From Fictibacillus phosphorivorans (lineage in GTDB: Bacteria > Bacillota > Bacilli > Bacillales > Fictibacillaceae): DNA of 64,000 nt. Positions 37,223 to 45,868 of the stretch are shown one piece after another. Location: positions 1,684,177-1,748,176 of the forward strand of contig NZ_VDZU01000001.1 in assembly GCF_007673525.1 (NCBI RefSeq), written 5' to 3'. Under the pieces are notes generated by a model. The model was not told where the DNA came from. It worked only from the letters and a program-made list of their open reading frames with translations, and did no database searches. A program made the translations under genes and the position numbers. The number at the start of each line of letters is the position of its first letter. The stretch's first letter is position 1.

Positions 37223-37564
37223 ATGAATGAGAATACGGAAAACATCTTTATAGAGTGGAATGAGAAGTCAAAGGAAATTGCGTTACACTTTAAAAATCGT
37301 AATAGACAAAAAGCAAAAGAACCAATGAAATTCTTCTTACAACAGCTTTTGAAAACGATCTATCTCGGAAATGGAGTGCAGCCTGATGAACTGATGAATT
37401 TTAGAAACGATCTAAAGGGATTCAAGCATCTACCTGTAAACGCGATCGAGCGGCTTTCGTTCATCGAAGAGCTGCCAGATCACTATCAATCGTACATACA
37501 GCTTAGTGAGTTATTTTCTGAATGGGAAAAGAAAAGTGTCATATTAAAAAAGCGCAGTACATAA
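37223..37564 (+). CDS. ypoC: YpoC-like protein
   Basis: A 113-residue hydrophilic protein with no membrane segment, matching YpoC by position between nth and ponA and by the FLQQLLKTIYLGNG and KHLPVNAIERLSFIE segments. Shorter than some homologues. A GCGGAGGCG ribosome site precedes the ATG. Function unknown. Confidence 0.75.
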   Translation: MNENTENIFIEWNEKSKEIALHFKNRNRQKAKEPMKFFLQQLLKTIYLGNGVQPDELMNFRNDLKGFKHLPVNAIERLSFIEELPDHYQSYIQLSELFSEWEKKSVILKKRST

Positions 37565-37621
37565 GGACAAGACACTTGGACATATGATGATGACATGAGA
37601 CGTTTTTTTAGGAGGGGTATC

Positions 37622-38884
37622 ATGCAGATTCATGTGGTGAAACGGGGCGATTCTCTTTGGAGACTTTCGCAGTACTATAAATTGCCGTGGCAGGAGCTCG
37701 CTACGGTTAATCGATTGTCAGAAAAAGACGTGTTAACGGTAGGACAGACACTTTTCATTCCAACACCTTTTACGTATACCGTTCAGCTTGGTGATTCATT
37801 AGAGGAGATCGGAAAGAGGATCGGTGTAACTGTCGCCCAGCTACAGCAGGCAAATCCGGGTGTGACGGACAGCAACCTCCGGCCCGGAACGCAATTGAAC
37901 GTACCGCAGCGTACGAAGAAAACAATCGTAACGAACGCGTTTGCCGAGCCTAATCCAAAGGCTCAAGCCAATTTTGATGCCGCTGCCAGAGCGCTCACGT
38001 ACATCACGCTATTCAGCTATGAAGTGAACGAGAAAGGTGTATTCAAACCACTGAATGATTCTGAGTTCTTAAAAGATGCAAAAAATAAAAACGTACGCCC
38101 GATCATGGCCATCACGAACATTAAAGACGGTGAATTCAGTGAAGAAGTAGGGACAGCGATCCTAACGAAAAAAGAGATTACAGATAAAGTGATAAACGAA
38201 TCTTTACGTATCATGAAACAAAAAGGATATGAAGGGATCTCGGTAGATTTTGAATACTTAGGAAAACAAAACAAAGAAGCTTACAATCAGTTCCTAAGGA
38301 CGCTAACAGAGAAGATGCATCAAGAAAATTTTATCGTTATGACTGCGGTCGCGCCAAAAATCTCTGGCACTCAAGAAGGCGAATGGTATGAATCCCATGA
38401 CTATAAAGCACACGGAGAGATCGTAGATTATGTGATCCTGATGACGTACGAGTGGGGATACAGCGGAGGACCGCCAATGGCAGTTAGCCCACTTCCTTCT
38501 GTAAAAAAAGTGCTCGACTATGCAGTGAGTGTGCTCGATCCGAGGAAAATTCTAATGGGCATCAATCTGTACGGTTATGACTGGACTTTACCGTATAAAC
38601 CGGGCGGTGAGTTTGCGAAAGCATTAAATCCGGTTCAAGCAACCCAGCTAGCAGGAAAGCGGCAGGCTGCCATTAAATACTCAAGAAAAGATGAAGCTCC
38701 TTATTTCCGTTATTGGGATAAGCAGAAGAAAGAGCATGTGGTATGGTTTGAAGATCTTCGAAGTATGAGAGCAAAGTTTGACGTAGTCGATCAGTACGGC
38801 TTTGCAGGTGTGAGCTTTTGGAACCTATCGTTTGGTTATCCTGTATTTTGGAACTATTTGCTTGATCGGTATAACATAAAATAG
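37622..38884 (+). CDS. LysM-GH18 peptidoglycan N-acetylglucosaminidase (SleL/YaaH-like)
   Basis: A 420-residue protein with two LysM peptidoglycan-binding repeats at residues 1-95 (IHVVKRGDSLWRLSQYY and YTVQLGDSLEEIGKRI) and a glycoside hydrolase 18 domain from about residue 105. The catalytic strand reads GISVDFEYL, with the acid Glu conserved, and VILMTYEWGYSGGPP and WFEDLRSM are typical. Relatives such as SleL cut spore cortex during germination; spore location here is inferred. No signal peptide. ATG 37622 follows AGGAGGGG. Confidence 0.9.
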   Translation: MQIHVVKRGDSLWRLSQYYKLPWQELATVNRLSEKDVLTVGQTLFIPTPFTYTVQLGDSLEEIGKRIGVTVAQLQQANPGVTDSNLRPGTQLNVPQRTKKTIVTNAFAEPNPKAQANFDAAARALTYITLFSYEVNEKGVFKPLNDSEFLKDAKNKNVRPIMAITNIKDGEFSEEVGTAILTKKEITDKVINESLRIMKQKGYEGISVDFEYLGKQNKEAYNQFLRTLTEKMHQENFIVMTAVAPKISGTQEGEWYESHDYKAHGEIVDYVILMTYEWGYSGGPPMAVSPLPSVKKVLDYAVSVLDPRKILMGINLYGYDWTLPYKPGGEFAKALNPVQATQLAGKRQAAIKYSRKDEAPYFRYWDKQKKEHVVWFEDLRSMRAKFDVVDQYGFAGVSFWNLSFGYPVFWNYLLDRYNIK

Positions 38885-38928
38885 GTGTTCTGAAAACAGC
38901 AGTAGATTGCTTTACTTATGTGAGAATA

Positions 38929-38971
38929 AAAAAGATCCGCCAGCTAAAAGTTGCTGACGGATCTTTTTTAT
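38929..38971. terminator. Bidirectional terminator
   Basis: AAAGATCCG (38931-38939) pairs with CGGATCTTT (38958-38966), and CAGC with GCTG inside. It serves the GH18 gene and the converging ponA. Confidence 0.93.
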
Positions 38972-41614
38972 TTATTGACCGAGAGGAGGAACGAGGCCTC
39001 CACCGTTTCCACCATTTTGTTGTCTGCCTCCGTTTTGACCTGGAGGTGTAGGTGTTGTACCAGGCTCACCTTCTGCAGGTGGCTCCGTTCCAGGCTCTTG
39101 ACCTGGAGGAGTACCAGGTTGTTCACCTTCACCGCCTCCTTGATCTGGAGGAGTACTAGGTTCACCTTCTGCAGGTGGCTCTGTTCCAGGCTCTTCTCCC
39201 GGAGGAGTACCCGGCTGTTCGCCTTCACCCTCACCAGGCGGTGGCTCTTCACCTTCAGGGCCTTCGATTGTAATCGATGTTCCTGCTGGTTCGCTTTCTG
39301 TATTGTTCTCACTGTCGATCGCTATGACTTGGAATGAATATTTACCAGGAGCAGGAGCTGGAACAACGAATTTCGTATCGTTGATCGTTGCACGTTCCTG
39401 CATCGGACCGTCGTTATAGCTTGCGAGAACTCTAAAGGTTACACCTTTCTTCTTACCATATTTCCATTTTACTTCGATCTCGTTCTTATCTTCCTTGTAC
39501 TTCGCTTCAAGCCCTTCAATCGAAGAAGGCTTTTCATAGCTATCACTTATACCAGGAAGGTCAGTTCCTTTAACGAAAAGCTCAATGATCTTCTCAGAAT
39601 CAGGTGTGAACTCACTTGCTCGTTTGCCTGTTCCTTTTTCCATCGCGACTTCTGTTACGGATTTCGGCTTCTTGAAGTCGGTATTCTTATGATCTAACTC
39701 GCTCATGATGTCTCGGAAGATCTGTTTCGAATAATCCGCTTCATTGTCGTTTAGATAGAGACCGTTACCTTCTTTGTCTTTGTTCTCAGCATAACCGGTC
39801 CAAACAGCTGCTGTATAGGTTGGCGTATATCCTGCCATCCAAGCATCTTTAGTCGCACCATCTGGAAGACCGTACTTATCACGATCTTCTTTAGAGTAGT
39901 TAGTTGTACCCGTCTTACCAGCTAAGTTAAGTCCACTAACGTTCGCTTCACGTCCAGTTCCTCTGTCCATCACATCTTTTAGCATATCTGTGATCATATA
40001 AGCGGTGTAATCTTTCATAGCTGCTTTCGGCTCTGAATCGACTTCAACTACACGACCATCAGGGAACTCAACTTTACGTACCGTAGTTGGTTTTGAGTAT
40101 ATACCTCCGTTACCAAACGATGTATAAGCACCAGCTAGTGTAAGAGGGGAGATACCACCGTTAAATCCACCGATCGCGTAGGATGGATAAGTTGTATCTG
40201 GATCTAAGTCAAACCCTAATTTATTTGCAAAATCTGTTGCTTCTTCAGCACCAACTTCTTGGAACGCACGAACAGCAGTCGTGTTCTTCGATTCAACGAG
40301 TGCTTGACGCATCGAGATGTCACCAACGTTGCGATCGTTAAAGTTGTTGATTGTAATGTCTTTCAGTTCTACTGGTTCATCTTTTAGGATGTATCCTGTG
40401 TTCCATTTTTTATTCTCGATCGCAGGACCATAATCAAGTATTGGTTTAATTGTAGATCCAGGCTGACGTTTTATCTTAGAAGAGAAGTAGTTACTTAGTT
40501 GACCGCCGCGGCCACTTCCGACTGCGCGAATGGACCCTGTCTTCGTATCAACTAATGCAACACCAGATTGTAAGAATTCATGCTCTTCATTTAACTTCGC
40601 TTTTAATACATCTTCAGTTGTTTGCTGTGCTTTCGTGTCTAAATTTGTATAAATTTTAAGTCCGGATGAATAGATATCTGCCTCTTCTAGACCTTCAATA
40701 TCTTTGAGATCATCAATAACCTGTTTAATGTAAGCATCATAAGGGCGAGTCTCAGTCTTAACTTCGCCTTCTTTAATCATGTCTTTAACAGAAATACTTT
40801 TTGCTTTTTCTGCTTCTTCTTTTGAGATGAATTTATGCTGAGCCATCAAGTTTAAAACGACGTTACGTCGATGTTCGGCTTCTTTAGGATTTCTTGTAGG
40901 ATCATAATAACTTGGTGCTTTTGGCAGACCAGCTAAAAGAGCAGCTTCTTGCACTTCAAGTTGATCAACATCCTTGTTGAAATATACTTTAGCTGCTGTT
41001 GCAATTCCATAAGCATTGTTTCCAAAATAGATTTTATTTAAATACATCTCTAAGATTTGGTCTTTAGAGTACTTCTGTTCTAATTGAACGGAAAGGTATG
41101 CTTCACGAATCTTACGTGTAAGAGATTTTTCATTCGTTAGAACCGTATTCTTGATAACCTGTTGAGAGATCGTACTCGCACCTTCTGCTCCAAAACCTTC
41201 TCTAACGTTAGCGAATGCTGCGCCAGCAATACGACGTACATCTATACCGCTATGCTCACGGAAACGCACGTCTTCTGTAGCGATAAAAGCATTTTGTACA
41301 GGTTCTGGAATCTCATTAATCTTCACACGAATTCGTTTTTCATCACCGGCAACAAGAGAAACTTCTTTGTCGTTCATATCCATAATCTTAGAGGATACCG
41401 GTGTTTCTAGTTTCTTAGGATCTAATTTAGGTGAAGTAGCGGCAATAACGCCGATCGTTAACAGTCCTAAAACGCCTAATATAAGAGCAAGGATCAACAG
41501 AGTTTTCTTCCAATTGCGTCCTCGTCTCGGTTTTTTTGTTTTTGATTTATTTGCCAGCTTGGAACTATCACTCGATTGTCTGCGCTCCATACGGCTTCGG
41601 TAATCTTTTGACAT
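38972..41614 (-). CDS. ponA: Penicillin-binding protein 1A
   Basis: A class A PBP (880 residues) that polymerises and crosslinks peptidoglycan. A basic N-terminus is followed by a membrane anchor near residues 36-60, a GT51 glycosyltransferase domain (ATEDVRFREHSGID, GASTISQQ) and a transpeptidase domain with active serine in PGSTIKP, the SKN motif and KTGTT. A fibronectin-like domain follows. The last 95 residues are a Pro/Gly/Glu tail made of two tandem copies of about 32 residues (EGEQPGTPPG-EEPGTEPP type). recU lies 77 bases upstream, the conserved recU-ponA pair. Confidence 0.97.
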   Translation of the reverse strand: MSKDYRSRMERRQSSDSSKLANKSKTKKPRRGRNWKKTLLILALILGVLGLLTIGVIAATSPKLDPKKLETPVSSKIMDMNDKEVSLVAGDEKRIRVKINEIPEPVQNAFIATEDVRFREHSGIDVRRIAGAAFANVREGFGAEGASTISQQVIKNTVLTNEKSLTRKIREAYLSVQLEQKYSKDQILEMYLNKIYFGNNAYGIATAAKVYFNKDVDQLEVQEAALLAGLPKAPSYYDPTRNPKEAEHRRNVVLNLMAQHKFISKEEAEKAKSISVKDMIKEGEVKTETRPYDAYIKQVIDDLKDIEGLEEADIYSSGLKIYTNLDTKAQQTTEDVLKAKLNEEHEFLQSGVALVDTKTGSIRAVGSGRGGQLSNYFSSKIKRQPGSTIKPILDYGPAIENKKWNTGYILKDEPVELKDITINNFNDRNVGDISMRQALVESKNTTAVRAFQEVGAEEATDFANKLGFDLDPDTTYPSYAIGGFNGGISPLTLAGAYTSFGNGGIYSKPTTVRKVEFPDGRVVEVDSEPKAAMKDYTAYMITDMLKDVMDRGTGREANVSGLNLAGKTGTTNYSKEDRDKYGLPDGATKDAWMAGYTPTYTAAVWTGYAENKDKEGNGLYLNDNEADYSKQIFRDIMSELDHKNTDFKKPKSVTEVAMEKGTGKRASEFTPDSEKIIELFVKGTDLPGISDSYEKPSSIEGLEAKYKEDKNEIEVKWKYGKKKGVTFRVLASYNDGPMQERATINDTKFVVPAPAPGKYSFQVIAIDSENNTESEPAGTSITIEGPEGEEPPPGEGEGEQPGTPPGEEPGTEPPAEGEPSTPPDQGGGEGEQPGTPPGQEPGTEPPAEGEPGTTPTPPGQNGGRQQNGGNGGGLVPPLGQ

Positions 41615-41691
41615 TGTTTTACCAACCTTTCAACTTCATAAAAAAATGAACACGTTCAATTATTCGACGGCATTTGACAATTTATGAACGA

Positions 41692-42297
41692 CTAAAAATA
41701 GACAGAATCTACCACTTGTAAGTAATTAAGCCGAGGTTGATACCCGATATTTATAGAATGTCCTTTTTCCTCGATTTCAGCCTTTGGTATAGATTTTCTG
41801 CCTTTTCTCTGTTCGTTCCAAAACGTGATCAAGTGAGAACTGTCGAATAAATAGCTCTCATCTGTTGCAGAGAAACGAAGGATGACGAACGAGATCCCAC
41901 CATGATCTAAGATGTGCTGCATATGAAGTAACTGATGTTCATGAAAGTTTTTTAGTGGGAAGCTCGTCTTATTCTTTGTTTCTTTTGCCTCAAAGTCAAT
42001 GTATCTTCCTTTATACACCCCATTGTAATCTGTCGTCGAAGCGAGTTTAAAGTATGCTTCACGAATGACAGCGGCAGATCGTTTTGGATATTCTACATTT
42101 ACGATCTGAACCGGAGTAGGTTTCTTATGGATGATCGCTTGATTGGTTAAAAGATAATATTCGTTGCTCTGATTGATATCATCTTCTAACGACATTCCTC
42201 TGTTGCTGTACGAAATATCCTTTTTGATAGAAGATGAAGATTGTTTTTTCACGATAGAAGTCACTTTCTTACCGTTTGGATAATGAAAGGTACCCAT
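41692..42297 (-). CDS. recU: Holliday junction resolvase RecU
   Basis: RecU cuts four-way DNA junctions during recombination and chromosome segregation. The 201-residue protein has the nuclease core of the family: an acidic [20 protein letters not shown] segment with catalytic aspartate/glutamate/lysine, [10 protein letters not shown] and a [10 protein letters not shown] strand. It is transcribed with ponA. Confidence 0.96.
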   Translation of the reverse strand: MGTFHYPNGKKVTSIVKKQSSSSIKKDISYSNRGMSLEDDINQSNEYYLLTNQAIIHKKPTPVQIVNVEYPKRSAAVIREAYFKLASTTDYNGVYKGRYIDFEAKETKNKTSFPLKNFHEHQLLHMQHILDHGGISFVILRFSATDESYLFDSSHLITFWNEQRKGRKSIPKAEIEEKGHSINIGYQPRLNYLQVVDSVYF

Positions 42298-42365
42298 GAT
42301 TCATCTCCTTTACAACGAAAGATGGCTATGCGCATGAAAAAACGATACACATAGCCGTTGGATGT

Positions 42366-42611
42366 TTACTTTTTTAGTAGTCGAGAAAGTTCTTCTTCTA
42401 CAAAGCCCATGACGACTTCTTTTGAGTCCTCCGTTTCAATAACGGTTACAGGAGTTGCAGAAGCGCCGAGGTCGATCACTTCTTTCATATAGGCATCGTT
42501 TTTACGAATATCTCGTTCTTCAAAAGGAATCTCGTTTGCTTTTAGCCACTCTTTTTCTGCAAAGCATGGAGGGCATGTTTCTTGTGTATAAAGTATTACT
42601 GTCTTCGCCAA
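42366..42611 (-). CDS. Glutaredoxin-like protein
   Basis: An 81-residue thioredoxin-fold redox protein. I chose the TTG at 42611 because AAGGAGG (42621-42627) lies at proper distance; longer in-frame extensions have no ribosome site. It starts LAKTVILYTQETCPPC; CPPC is the dithiol site, and SATPVTVI supplies the cis-proline. In a bacillithiol organism such proteins may act as bacilliredoxin/glutaredoxin-like reductants; that is inference. Confidence 0.85.
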   Translation of the reverse strand: MAKTVILYTQETCPPCFAEKEWLKANEIPFEERDIRKNDAYMKEVIDLGASATPVTVIETEDSKEVVMGFVEEELSRLLKK

Positions 42612-42742
42612 AGGTCTATGCCTCCTTTTTCCAAATACATCTTTCATAACCATTAGTTTACTCTTTTTTCTTATATGACACAAATATTTTATAACATGAA
42701 AGCAAACGATAGAAAATAGGACAAAAAGCATGGAGGAAGAGC

Positions 42743-43699
42743 GTGGTACAGCATAATGAGGATATCATTCAACACATTTTGAGACGTACGAATTCACAAA
42801 ATCGTGACAATATTTCACGTACCGTAAGCTATGCCACATTTTTTAAAAACAACCCTGAGATCAGGTGGGCGATGCTCGCAAGTCTTGTTTCAAGAAATGC
42901 AGGTTACAGCATGTGTGACTTAAAAGGGGATTGGTTGCCTAGGCTGTTGTCTAAAGATACTAGAAAGCATTTATTCCTAACGTATGAACGCGCAAACTGG
43001 CTGATCTTTCAGGATGCATATCCCCAGCTTTTGATCTATGAGTATTCGAAAAAACAAGATGAGCCATGTTTTCATCTGCTCAGATATTTTGGTGTTTCAA
43101 CATTTATGGTGATGGAGTGGGAGAGATTTTGGAAAGAGAAAGATTTGAAGCGAATTTGCACGTCCCTAATCATTAATGAACAACACGTGATCGAAAAGCC
43201 AGTAATAGAGGATGGATTTTACAAAAAGAGAATTTTTTCAAAGGTGCCGTTTCTCTTACAAGATTATATGCACTTTAGTACTGTGCTTTTTCCTGTAGAG
43301 AGTGGCGAAGTGATAGGAATTTCCGTTCATGGATTTAAAAAGACAAGAAATAGGATCGAAACAGGTAAAAAACTGTATACCATCTTGTTTGAGTCAGAGT
43401 GGAGTGAAGAGATTCTTTCCTTTGCAGATAAAGTCACTCATACAGGATCAAGACATGATTTTGAAACCTTTATCTATCCCGGTAAAAAAAGAGAGACTCC
43501 TTTTTTACGAATCGCGTTTCCAATCATCGAGCACCATAGGTCTAACACAAAGGACTGGTATCGTAAAAAAGTAAACACTGAAAAGTTTTATGAACCGGTT
43601 AAACCTTTGCACCGGATTGTATTAACCGATTGGTACAAACAAAAGCAAAGGCAGCTTAAAATAGGAATCCTCTTAAAAGAGTGGATCTTGCATGCATAA
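42743..43699 (+). CDS. yppC: DUF2515 protein YppC
   Basis: A 318-residue soluble protein matching YppC (DUF2515) by position next to recU and by NISRTVSYATFFKNNPEIRWAMLASLVSRNAGYS-type sequence near residues 22-55. It is basic and aromatic rich with no clear catalytic motif. GTG start after GGAGGAAG. Function unknown. Confidence 0.85.
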   Translation: MVQHNEDIIQHILRRTNSQNRDNISRTVSYATFFKNNPEIRWAMLASLVSRNAGYSMCDLKGDWLPRLLSKDTRKHLFLTYERANWLIFQDAYPQLLIYEYSKKQDEPCFHLLRYFGVSTFMVMEWERFWKEKDLKRICTSLIINEQHVIEKPVIEDGFYKKRIFSKVPFLLQDYMHFSTVLFPVESGEVIGISVHGFKKTRNRIETGKKLYTILFESEWSEEILSFADKVTHTGSRHDFETFIYPGKKRETPFLRIAFPIIEHHRSNTKDWYRKKVNTEKFYEPVKPLHRIVLTDWYKQKQRQLKIGILLKEWILHA

Positions 43700-43702
43700 A
43701 AG

Positions 43703-43727
43703 AAGACGGCTTTTTTGAGCCGTCTTT
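43703..43727. terminator. Bidirectional terminator
   Basis: AAGACGGCT (43703-43711) pairs with AGCCGTCTT (43718-43726); A/T-rich on both sides. It serves yppC and the converging sspM-like gene. Confidence 0.85.
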
Positions 43728-43733
43728 ACTTGT

Positions 43734-43874
43734 TTATGTGCTAGGAATATCAGGGCCGTTCAGCTTTTTGTCACCATAGCCTGTGCTGTTCTTTTGTTCT
43801 CTCTTTTGAGTACCCGTTTCTTCTTGGGATGTATACTGATCCTGCTGTTTTTGTTGTTTGCTGTCTTGGTTCAT
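43734..43874 (-). CDS. sspM: Small acid-soluble spore protein, SspM-like
   Basis: A 46-residue very hydrophilic protein with strong AAGGAGGTG ribosome site before ATG 43874. The C-terminus YGDKKLNGPDIPST aligns with the end of B. subtilis SspM (LDKKLGGPNRPST). The N-terminal part is a Gln/Lys/Glu-rich extension absent from the 34-residue B. subtilis protein. Expected in the forespore; a matching sigma-G promoter is not certain. Assignment rests on the C-terminal motif. Confidence 0.6.
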   Translation of the reverse strand: MNQDSKQQKQQDQYTSQEETGTQKREQKNSTGYGDKKLNGPDIPST

Positions 43875-44087
43875 GTTGGCACCTCCTTTTTGTATCACCT
43901 GAACTGTTCTTAGTTTTGGTGCTGTTGCGACTGAATATACAAACAATCAACAAATTGAGTGTCGAAATTGTAGTGATTACGTTGTATTCCACTTTCTTTG
44001 GCGAATGAAAACTAGTTTTGTCAGGTGTGAAGGGGATGGGAATATGATGCTAGAAAATAGTACTCACAAGAAAACGGGGAGGGATTC

Positions 44088-44603
44088 ATGATGGAAATGG
44101 TGTTGATGAAAACCAAAACGGTCTCTGAGGAACTTGGGGTGAATCCAACAACAGTTCAGCGTTGGGTCAGACATTTTAACATACAATGTGACAAGAATGA
44201 GCATGGTCATTATCTGTTCAAACAAGATGATATCGATCAGCTAAGAGAGATTAAAGCACAGCTTGATAACGGACTTTTGATGAGTGATATTCAAGTTCAG
44301 TCCATGCAGTCAACAGAGCAATCAATGGAACTGCCAACCCAATTTGAAGATAAGTTCAATCGTTTGAACGCTGCGATAGAGGCATTGGAAAAGAAAGTGG
44401 AAGAAAAAGCAGATGGGGTCGTTTCCTATCAAATGTTACAGCACGCAACAGAGCTTGAAGAACTGATCAAAAAGATGGAGAACATGGAAGCCCGACTGCA
44501 AGATCTAGAAGTGGCACTTCTCAAGCAAGATTATCCAGAAGAGCGACTGTATGTAAAAGAAAAATCAAAGAAGAACTGGTTCGTCAGTTTGTTTACTTTA
44601 TAA
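44088..44603 (+). CDS. racA: Chromosome-anchoring protein RacA
   Basis: RacA binds near the origin and tethers it to the pole during sporulation axial filament formation. The 171-residue protein has an N-terminal MerR-like helix-turn-helix (VSEELGVNPTTVQRWVRHF, residues 12-30), a linker, and a coiled coil at about 85-150 (FNRLNAAIEALEKKVEE, LEELIKKMENMEARLQDLEV), with a short basic-aromatic C-terminus. Domain order and position fit RacA. Confidence 0.88.
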   Translation: MMEMVLMKTKTVSEELGVNPTTVQRWVRHFNIQCDKNEHGHYLFKQDDIDQLREIKAQLDNGLLMSDIQVQSMQSTEQSMELPTQFEDKFNRLNAAIEALEKKVEEKADGVVSYQMLQHATELEELIKKMENMEARLQDLEVALLKQDYPEERLYVKEKSKKNWFVSLFTL

Positions 44604-44676
44604 ATTGCTCTTAATTTAAATGTCTTTCACAACCAAGTGACTACTGCTTTTCGGTTTTATATTACTTCATTGACTA

Positions 44677-44804
44677 GTTGATTGAAGTGGAAGATGCGAG
44701 ACTCCTACGGGACGAGCGGTCAGGTGGAGACTCCTAACGGCGCAAAGCGGCAGGAGGCTCACCGTTCGCCCCGTGGAAAGCGAGTATCTGAAACGGAAAT
44801 CAGC
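44677..44804 (+). repeat. Hairpin-rich 128-bp intergenic repeat, copy C
   Basis: Bounded by GTTGATT (44677-44683) and AATCAGC (44798-44804), exactly 128 bp like copy A but opposite in orientation. Shared words: GCGAGACTCCT, CAGGTGGAGACTCCTAA, GGCGCAAAGCGGC, AGGAGGCTCACCG and GGAAAGCGAG. Internal arms can form long hairpins. It occupies the 306-bp gap between racA and yppE, in which I see nothing else. Confidence 0.85.
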
Positions 44805-44909
44805 CACTTTCAAACACTCCAAAGAATATCAGAATACAGCTATTTAAAATCAAAAAGTGTAAGTCTCTTCATTCTTTGGTAGGATATAAAGAATGGGGGG
44901 ACTTTTTTA

Positions 44910-45278
44910 ATGGACCATTTATTTACATTAACAACCGAGCTAATCGCTGATATAGATGAAGCGTTTCATATTTATAAGACAGAAACCAAAACGAGAGAAA
45001 CAGAAGCGGACTTTTTTACAGAGGTCAAACCTTTTGCCGATCGCATCCATTATCGTGTAAAAGACTGGGAGCCGCTCGCGAGAGACTGGGTGATCGCCAA
45101 CAAGCCTAAATATCTGTACCCAATTCAGATCAAGACCGCTGCTGAAAACATTGGCTATCTTGGTGTTTACGTCTTTCAAAAGAAAATGAAAGATAAACGA
45201 ATCACAGAAATGGTGAAATCTGTTCTCTATGTATTGAATCAGCTAAAGAATCAAATGGCGGAAGTCGAGAATAAATAA
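44910..45278 (+). CDS. yppE: DUF1798 protein YppE
   Basis: A 122-residue helical cytoplasmic protein matching YppE (DUF1798) by position and by FADRIHYRVKDWEPLARDWV and KYLYPIQIKTAAENI segments. A GGGGGGA ribosome site precedes the ATG. Function unknown. Confidence 0.85.
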   Translation: MDHLFTLTTELIADIDEAFHIYKTETKTRETEADFFTEVKPFADRIHYRVKDWEPLARDWVIANKPKYLYPIQIKTAAENIGYLGVYVFQKKMKDKRITEMVKSVLYVLNQLKNQMAEVENK

Positions 45279-45328
45279 TTTCACGTACCGTATTTAAATA
45301 TTGTTTTTAAAAATAGGGAGAGAACAAG

Positions 45329-45868
45329 ATGTATCATCCATCTGTTTATGATAATCTAAAGGTTGTGCTCGAAGGAGCAGTATATGACCTAGATTTTTCA
45401 GGAGAAATTGAGATCATTAATCGTAAAGACTTAATGGATCAAGCTATTATAGAAAGAAATTATTCGATTGACTTTGTAGTTTCAGCGATCGGAGAAGCGA
45501 TGAAAGGGACGATCACCTTAACTTCAAATCTAGAAGACTTGGCTATGGAAAAGTTGAACGATAACCCTGAAGGGGCAGGAAGTAAACTTTCCTGCGTGAT
45601 CGAGACTCCGGTTTATGAAATAGAAACAGATTGTAAACAGCTTCAATCCATACTGAAAAAATGGGGAAGCGGAGATTTAAAAGGTGACATTCAGCAAAAA
45701 CTTACTTATATATATGGCCAACCAAGACACGTATTCACCAACACGATCTCTATACAACTTCAAAAGCCGGTTTCTGAAGAGGAACCAGAGCGAATTTCAT
45801 CTGTACTTGAAGAGTTAATAGCGTCAATAAAAGAAATGAATGAATATTTTAAGGGGTATAAAAAATGA
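45329..45868 (+). CDS. Uncharacterised protein coupled to a DEAD-box helicase
   Basis: A 179-residue soluble protein that I do not recognise. It has an alternating strand pattern at residues 1-150 (two similar GAxYDLDFSGEIEI / ETPVYEIETDCKQL stretches) and a helical end. Its stop overlaps the helicase start by ATGA, so the two are probably made together. AGGGAGAG precedes the ATG. Confidence 0.75.
   Translation: MYHPSVYDNLKVVLEGAVYDLDFSGEIEIINRKDLMDQAIIERNYSIDFVVSAIGEAMKGTITLTSNLEDLAMEKLNDNPEGAGSKLSCVIETPVYEIETDCKQLQSILKKWGSGDLKGDIQQKLTYIYGQPRHVFTNTISIQLQKPVSEEEPERISSVLEELIASIKEMNEYFKGYKK

Noticed and set aside
36099..38884. Prophage remnant
   Set aside because: Only one lysin-like gene; no integrase, holin, structural genes or attachment repeats were seen.
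38951..39337. Plus-strand frame opposite the PonA tail
   Set aside because: Antisense shadow of the repetitive, GC-biased tail; Arg/Trp/Phe-rich product without start signal.
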